Shown here: positions 59,366-64,000 of the stretch, piece by piece
Layout of the letters: each line of letters opens with the position of its first letter
How positions within the stretch are numbered: position 1 is the stretch's first letter
DNA from: G963667675 sp965249215
GTDB taxonomy: Bacteria > Chloroflexota > Dehalococcoidia > Lucifugimonadales > UBA3495
Assembly (NCBI GenBank): GCA_965249215.1
Contig: CBDFLN010000002.1
Span: forward strand, 682,001 to 746,000
Direction of reading: 5' to 3'
DNA length: 64,000 nt
Translations under genes and position numbers: made by a program
The notes under the pieces: generated by a model
Told to the model about the DNA's origin: nothing
Seen by the model: the letters and a program-made list of their open reading frames with translations, nothing else
Databases searched by the model: none

Positions 59366-60487
59366 TTAGTCCAGGTGGTATATCCGGGCAGCGTTGCCGC
59401 CGACGATCTTGGCCTTTTCATCCTCGGCGCAATCCTGCAGGATGTGATCGAGAATTTCGCGGCTCCTGGGGAACGTCCCTTCTCCATGGGGATAGTCGGC
59501 TCCCCACTGGAGGGTGTCCACGCCGATGATGTGGCGGTCCCTGACGCCCAGGGCGTCTTCCTGGAAACCGAGGAACACGTTGGTACGGAAGTAGTCGCTG
59601 GGCAGAACACCCTGGTTCAACCTGTACCGCCGGGCGGAGCCGGGACCTCGCTGGGTGTAGGTGTAGTCCAGGCGATCCAGGAAGTGGGGCGCCCAAGACA
59701 ACTCCATCTCAACCGAGCCTACTTGTAGCTTGGGATAGCGCTCGATCACTCCGTTAAAGATCATGTCGGCCAGAGAGCACCGTACCCAGTGGTCCATGTT
59801 GCAGATGAAGGCGGGCCTGCCGATGTCGGGATTGGCGAAATTATTGCCGGCGTCGGCGCGGTTGGTGGCGGCATGCATGCTGAGGGGCATTCCCAGGCCC
59901 TCAGCGGCGGCCCAGAGGGGTTCATACCTGGGCTGGTCGTAAAGCTGCCCGGCGAGGGGATAGACGGAGATCATAGCGCCCACAAACCCCAGCTTGTGGC
60001 AGCGCTCGAGCTCTTTGACCCCCACGTCCACGTCATCGAGGTTCAACATGGCGATGCCCTTTAGCCGGCTGGGAATGGCGCTAAAGAACTCGGAAACCCA
60101 ATCGTTGTAGGACCGGCAAATGTCCGTCAGGAGGTCACTGTCCTCGGTGCCGTAGAGCATGACGCCGGTGGTGGGATAGATGATACTTACGTCCATCCCG
60201 TCGATATCGAGGTCTTTGACGTGCTCCTCGGGGATGAACCCACCGAGACGGCCCTCTTCCATCCTATGGGCGGCGCTCAGCTTGTCGGGGTCCTCAAACC
60301 TGACCCCGGCATCGGCCCCGCCGCCGCCGCCAATGACTTTGCGGTCGTCGCAGAACCACCAGTCGCCGTCCTCCAGGTTTTCGATGTGAGGCGCCCGGCC
60401 CCTGAACTTAGGGGACATCCTGGTAGTCCACAGGTCTACAGGCTCGTGAATGTGGTTGTCAGAAGATATGATTCTGTGGCTTAACAT
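59366..60487 (-). CDS. Amidohydrolase-2 family protein
   Basis: This 373-residue TIM-barrel metal-dependent hydrolase or decarboxylase has the N-terminal metal motif SSDNHIHEP (HxH near residues 12-14). It continues with MHAATN (metal His), SWAPHFLDRLDYTYT and WGADYPHGEG with the catalytic Asp. The GGGGGADAG insert near residue 54 is unusual. It is full length and co-linear with the truncated paralogue at the left window edge (1-595). The family acts on cyclic or aromatic acids and amides; substrate not assigned. Confidence 0.9.
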   Translation of the reverse strand: MLSHRIISSDNHIHEPVDLWTTRMSPKFRGRAPHIENLEDGDWWFCDDRKVIGGGGGADAGVRFEDPDKLSAAHRMEEGRLGGFIPEEHVKDLDIDGMDVSIIYPTTGVMLYGTEDSDLLTDICRSYNDWVSEFFSAIPSRLKGIAMLNLDDVDVGVKELERCHKLGFVGAMISVYPLAGQLYDQPRYEPLWAAAEGLGMPLSMHAATNRADAGNNFANPDIGRPAFICNMDHWVRCSLADMIFNGVIERYPKLQVGSVEMELSWAPHFLDRLDYTYTQRGPGSARRYRLNQGVLPSDYFRTNVFLGFQEDALGVRDRHIIGVDTLQWGADYPHGEGTFPRSREILDHILQDCAEDEKAKIVGGNAARIYHLD

Positions 60488-61303
60488 AAGTGGCCTCCCA
60501 GTGGTCTATCTTCGCGGCTCTCGTTGCCGTATTGCTCAACTCTGGCCGGCGCTGCCGAATCCGGCTCGCTGATGGCCTGAAGCCGGGCAATTCCCAGCGT
60601 GGGGCCAACGCAACGCGGCGTTTGCCGACGCGTGAATTGTGCCACGGCTGCCCGGCAGTGTCAATATTTTGTATTCGACGCCGGCCCGTCCGTTCGTCTA
60701 CTTCGACAAGCCCAGCACGAACGGACTGAGAGGCCAAAATTTTTAGCTCTGCTTTGATTTCCTCCCATTTACTCTCATTCTGGAGTTGGAGCCGGCCATG
60801 GGCCTCATTCCAGGGGGTTTTCTTGTCTCTGGGACATTTTGGGACACTCCGGGACACTCCGGGTTGGATTCCTTAAGGGCTACAATTTTGACTTCCGTCC
60901 CAATTAGTACCATTTCATCCCATTTCAGCTTGCCAGCGAGTTGGGACACGCAGCGCTGTACTACGTCCTCGGTTGAACGGACAAGTGAGGAATCCGGCAG
61001 CGGGCCGGGATTTTTTGATTTCCGTACCATTCTGTACCATTTCGTACCACCATAACGGGCCGCTTTAACGGGCCGACGGCGTGCCGTTGGGGTTTGGCCG
61101 TCGGGATGCAAACTACGTGGTTCCAGCTTACGCACCGGGTTAGGGCTGCGTCAATGGCGTTGTGTCAGTGGCGTTTCTCCATGCCGGAGCATCGGCTATA
61201 ATAGGCGCGCCTCGGCGTAAGGTCCGACGGCCCAATAGGCCTTAGAGCCTGAGCCAGCGACTCACCCAGCTACCCTATACCGCGAAAGATTGAGGAGAAA
61301 CGA
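60488..61303. other. Gap with repeat words and HTH-gene scraps
   Basis: About 815 bp between the amidohydrolase and bicupin genes. A partial family B-type arm (cgtccgttcgtctacttcgac) is at about 60687. At 60900-61050, minus strand, scraps reading KWDEMVLIGTEV and TKWYRMVRKSKN echo the HTH fragment at 50716. The phrase gtaccatt(c/t)... occurs three times in tandem at about 61021-61049. No intact gene is supported. Confidence 0.4.
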
Positions 61304-62038
61304 ATGGAACCGGTGATTAGAAACATCCGCGACATGCAAACCCCGGATGCTCGGTCGCCCATGATGATTTCACGGGACGACAACCCGCCTACCAATACCC
61401 TGTTATTCTCGGAAGTCCAACCCGGGCAGAGCAGCCCGCACCACATTCACACCTGGGAGCACGTGGTGTACGTGGTGCAGGGCAGCGGGACGATGTTTTG
61501 CGACGAAAAGGCGTACCCGATAAAGGGAGGCGACGCGGTCCTGATTCCGCCTGAAGTGGACCACTACACTTTGAATGACGGCGGCGCAGGGAATGCCGGC
61601 GGCCCGGAGCCTCTGCAGCGCATCGAGGTGAACCCTCTCAGCGCCGGCCTAGGCGGAGCGCGGCCGGGAGGGACCGAGAAGGGGACAGGGGTCGCCCCGG
61701 TGATCCGCAATTACAGGGACCTGGCCGGCACTCCGGACACCCGGATTATCAGCGTCCCGGACGGGGCGCCGAATTACATAATGATTTACAACGGGGCAAT
61801 AGACCCCGGCTACGCCTCCCATCGCGACGCCGGCGGGCATACCCATAGCTGGGAGCACGTGGTCTATATCCTGGAAGGACACGCGAGCCTGGTGGTCGCG
61901 GGGAAGACGTATCCCGTGACCGCTGGAGATGCGGTTTTGGTGCCGCCCGACGTCCTGCACCAGTGGCGGAACGACGGGGACACTCCCATGACGCGGATTA
62001 CGTTCAATCCCTTGGTTGCCGAGGGGCGTTACAGCTAG
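61304..62038 (+). CDS. Bicupin protein
   Basis: This 244-residue protein is made of two related cupin domains. Domain 1 (about 28-105) has HHIHTWEHVVYVVQGSGTM and DAVLIPPEVDHYTL; domain 2 (about 150-240) has GGHTHSWEHVVYILEGHASL and DAVLVPPDVLHQWR. The His/Glu/His residues of the two motifs are the usual metal ligands, in each domain. Domain 1 looks intact. Such two-domain cupins include dioxygenases, isomerases and decarboxylases; no substrate is suggested here. ATG follows GAGGAGAAACGA. Confidence 0.88.
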   Translation: MEPVIRNIRDMQTPDARSPMMISRDDNPPTNTLLFSEVQPGQSSPHHIHTWEHVVYVVQGSGTMFCDEKAYPIKGGDAVLIPPEVDHYTLNDGGAGNAGGPEPLQRIEVNPLSAGLGGARPGGTEKGTGVAPVIRNYRDLAGTPDTRIISVPDGAPNYIMIYNGAIDPGYASHRDAGGHTHSWEHVVYILEGHASLVVAGKTYPVTAGDAVLVPPDVLHQWRNDGDTPMTRITFNPLVAEGRYS

Positions 62039-62176
62039 GCCACTGAGGGGTTAGCCGCCGGCAGGGGAACGGGCTGGCCTAGATTCCCGCCTGCGCGGGA
62101 ATGACGGCTTGGGGCGGGCTGGATTGTTCGTCGCAGGCTGCTCAGAATCACAAGAAGCGGGCGCCTAAGAATGGCC

Positions 62177-62199
62177 GGGGCGAAAGATTTTTCGCCCCT
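62177..62199. repeat. Family A hairpin copy
   Basis: The palindrome ggggcgaaagatttttcgcccc lies in the 62039-62411 gap. A family C-like hairpin (attcccgcctgcgcgggaat) precedes it at about 62082. The rest of the gap is low-complexity and without a gene. Confidence 0.75.
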
Positions 62200-62411
62200 A
62201 CAGAAGGGGTCCGCAAAGTCCCGTGGCTGGGGTGTGCCTTGATAGTTCGAGAGATTGACTGGGCATTACCCGCCCGCTCGTTTGGTTCGAGAGCCTCACC
62301 ACGAACGGGAGAGGAAAGGCCTGCCACGAACGGGGAGGAAAGGCTTGCCCGAACGGGGAGGGTCCCACAACGTAGGGGCGACCGGGGGACGAGGTTCCCG
62401 CGTTCGCTGGA

Positions 62412-62970
62412 ATGACGGGTTGGGGGCGGGAGTAGCGGGAGGCTGGCCGCGGCGGGTTGGGGGCGGGAGCAGCGGGAGGCTGGCCGCAGCGGGTTGGGGG
62501 CGGGAGTAGCGGGAGGCTGGCCGCGGCGGGTTGGGGGCGGGAGCAGCGGGAGGCTGGCCGCAGCGGGTTGGGGGCGGGAGTAGCGGGAGGCTGGCCGCAG
62601 CGGGTTGGGGGCGGGAGTAGCCGGAGGCTGGCCGCAGCGGGTTGGGGGCGGCTAGGAGCGGGAGGCTGGCCGCAGCGGGTTGGGGGCGGGAGTAGCCGGA
62701 GGCTGGCCGCAGCGGGTTGGGGGCGGGAGTAGCCGGAGGCCGGCCGCAGCGGGTTGGGGGCGGGAGTAGCCGGAGGCCGGCCGCAGCGGGTTGGGGGCGG
62801 GAGTAGCCGGAGGCCGGCCGCAGCGGGTTGGGGGCGGGAGTAGCCGGAGGCCGGCCGCAGCGGTTTGGGGGCGGGAGTAGCCGGAGGCTGGCCGCAGCGG
62901 GTTGGGGTCGGGAGTAGCTGGAGGCTGGCCGCAGCGGGTTGGGGTCGGGAGTAGCCGGAGGCTGGCCGCA
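62412..62970. repeat. 37-bp tandem array, 15 copies
   Basis: GGGTTGGGGGCGGGAGTAGC begins each unit. Its TT falls at 62420, 62457, 62494, 62531, 62568, 62605 and 62642, then 62680 (one 38-bp step) and on by 37 to 62939. Units vary at a few fixed positions (agtagc/agcagc; ggctgg/ggccgg). There are no spacers. All three minus-strand frames are open through it because 37 is not divisible by 3; these frames are not genes. The array stops where IS30-like sequence begins. Confidence 0.95.
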
Positions 62971-63210
62971 TAGCCGACGCCATGGCCCAAGTGCTGGGAC
63001 AGTTCCCTCCCGAAATGCGCCGGTCGGTGACCTTCGACAACGGAACCGAGTTTGCCCGCCATCATCAACTACACGATCTGGGCATCGAGACCTTCTTCTG
63101 CGATACCCATTCTCCCTGGCAGAAGGGCGGAGTGGAGAACGCCATCGGCCGGCTGCGACGGAGCTTGCCCCGCAAGACCGACCTCGCCGCATTGTCTCAA
63201 GAACGGTTTA
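62971..63210 (+). pseudogene. IS30-family transposase fragment, broken on both sides
   Basis: The frame from about 62971 reads MAQVLGQFPPEMRRS, VTFDNGTEFARHHQ and DTHSPWQKGGVENAIGRLRR, then LPRKTDLAALSQERF. This is the C-terminal catalytic region of an IS30-family DDE transposase (second Asp in FDNG, Glu in VENAIGR). The N-terminal two-thirds is missing where the 37-bp array begins, and the C-terminus is cut at 63211 by the IS1380-like element. Codons after that belong to the second element, so the fragment is dead. Confidence 0.9.
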
Positions 63211-64000
63211 GCCCGAATCCACCGAAGGACACCGATGGACGGCGTGAGGAAAGCGGAAGGGGGATGAGGGAGCTACAGGGGAAATAGCCTGGGTTCCATT
63301 TGGGGTAGGGAGGTCGGCGGACGGTCTTCATCGCCGCACAGGGGCCCCTATGGGCGTCTGCAGGAGCTGCGATGCGCGGGATGGCGAGAGAATACGCAGC
63401 AGGGAACTCTCTCGGACCGGGCTGGCGCGAGTCTGCGGGGATCTTCGGTTGTCCGGTGGGTGGGTCGGTCGCCGACGGTGCCGTCAGGCCGGGAGTGGAA
63501 TGGCTCGCAGCCGGGCCAAGGCGCGGCTGAACTTCTCAGCCCAAGGCCAGCGATCCGGAAGATGCAGGGTCAACCGGCGTGCCGAGCGGGTGAGCCGTCC
63601 GGCCAGGGAGAAGAACCGCCGCCGGAGGGTCTTGGTGGTGGCTATCCGCTCTCCCAGACCGATCCGCGCGGTCCAGCGGGCCAGGTTGTGGGCCATCGTC
63701 TGGACGGCCAGCCAGGCGCCGTTGGCGGCGAAGCGGCCCGAGGGGAGATGGTTGAGCCCGACGCCGTACTTGAGGTCGCGTATGGCATTCTCGATCTCGG
63801 CGTGGCGGCGATGGTCAGCCTCCAGTTCGAGCAACTCCCCGTCCCGGTCGGTGATGAACCCGTGATAGCTGTATTTGGCGAAGAGGGCCAACTGGGAACC
63901 GGGCGTGGGCTTCACACGCCGGACGATGAGCCGCACCGGCGCGGCGTCAGGTTCACTCTGGAAGGGAGTGCAGGTGGTCTCGGCCACATCGGCGGCGCCG
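63211..64000 (-). mobile_element. IS1380-family-like element, copy 2, cut by window edge
   Basis: The first 790 bp of a second copy start with the same terminal sequence gcccgaatccaccgaagga as copy 1 (18401) at an offset of 44810. I saw no difference over the visible length. The left flank is TTTA. The right end and target duplication are outside the window. It lies in the same orientation as copy 1. Confidence 0.9.
63484..64000 (-). CDS. IS1380-family-like transposase, partial at window edge
   Basis: These are the last 172 codons of the transposase, starting inside the protein; the N-terminal part is beyond the window. HAEIENAIRDLKYGVG, with the catalytic Glu, is present. The sequence is the same as in the complete gene at 18674-19999. 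The gene would be expected to extend to about 64809. Confidence 0.9.
   Translation of the reverse strand, partial: GAADVAETTCTPFQSEPDAAPVRLIVRRVKPTPGSQLALFAKYSYHGFITDRDGELLELEADHRRHAEIENAIRDLKYGVGLNHLPSGRFAANGAWLAVQTMAHNLARWTARIGLGERIATTKTLRRRFFSLAGRLTRSARRLTLHLPDRWPWAEKFSRALARLRAIPLPA

Noticed and set aside
62412..62970. 37-bp tandem array as a CRISPR array
   Set aside because: Units follow each other without spacers, and the unit is itself the whole period. No cas gene is near.
62198..63192. Long minus-strand frames (280 and 298 codons) rich in Pro and Ala through the repeat array
   Set aside because: All three frames are open only because a stop-free 37-bp unit is repeated. The frames run through unrelated IS sequence.

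Overview
The window is high-GC bacterial DNA, most likely from Chloroflexota and probably a Dehalococcoidia/SAR202-like lineage. This is inferred from several signs together: Thr-Pro-stalk lipoproteins, a luciferase-like (F420-type) oxidoreductase, family III CoA-transferases, two amidohydrolase-2 paralogues, a helix-turn-helix/zinc-ribbon protein with an HHWVI motif, and very many hairpin repeats between genes. No rRNA gene is present, so the taxonomy is not proven.

Left part (1-27 kb). It opens with a truncated amidohydrolase. A minus-strand block follows: a DNA glycosylase-like gene, a DppC permease and two tandem DppB permeases without ATPase or binding protein. Next come a MaoC-type hydratase pair, an SDR, tRNA-Leu(CAA) and a 1723-residue cadherin-like surface protein. 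Beyond these lie a Yip1 membrane protein, two related Thr-Pro-stalk lipoproteins, a SulP transporter, an unrecognised PD-(D/E)xK plus SEC-C protein, a complete IS1380-like element, a CAU tRNA, two CoA-transferases and another SDR.

Central part (27-45 kb). This is mostly housekeeping. The rpmH-rnpA-yidD-yidC-jag locus carries two extra envelope lipoprotein genes inserted between yidD and yidC. After it come purF, purM, purH, a glycosyltransferase, an internally duplicated protein of unknown function, a lipoprotein with a collagen-like stalk and a ComEA-type helix-hairpin-helix tip, gamma-carbonic anhydrase, smpB, a CtpA-type protease and minCDE.

Right part (45-64 kb). A defence-like island (46.2-50.0 kb) is flanked by dense repeats. 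It holds a TIR-domain gene downstream of a nuclease-like/N6-adenine methylase gene that is split by a +1 frameshift at a site resembling the prfB recoding site. Then come a catabolic SDR/LLM/VOC cluster, a zinc island (zur, znuA, znuC, znuB) whose promoter holds a Fur/Zur-like inverted repeat, a Cache lipoprotein, a solute-binding lipoprotein, tRNA-Val, a full-length amidohydrolase and a bicupin. The window ends in a 15-copy 37-bp tandem array abutting an IS30-family remnant. That remnant is broken by a second copy of the IS1380-like element, which runs off the edge. The two IS copies lie in the same orientation about 44.8 kb apart.

Repeats are a major feature. Three families of hairpin repeats and at least six tandem arrays (periods of about 20, 37, 40, 47, 52 and 150 bp) fill most gene-free stretches.
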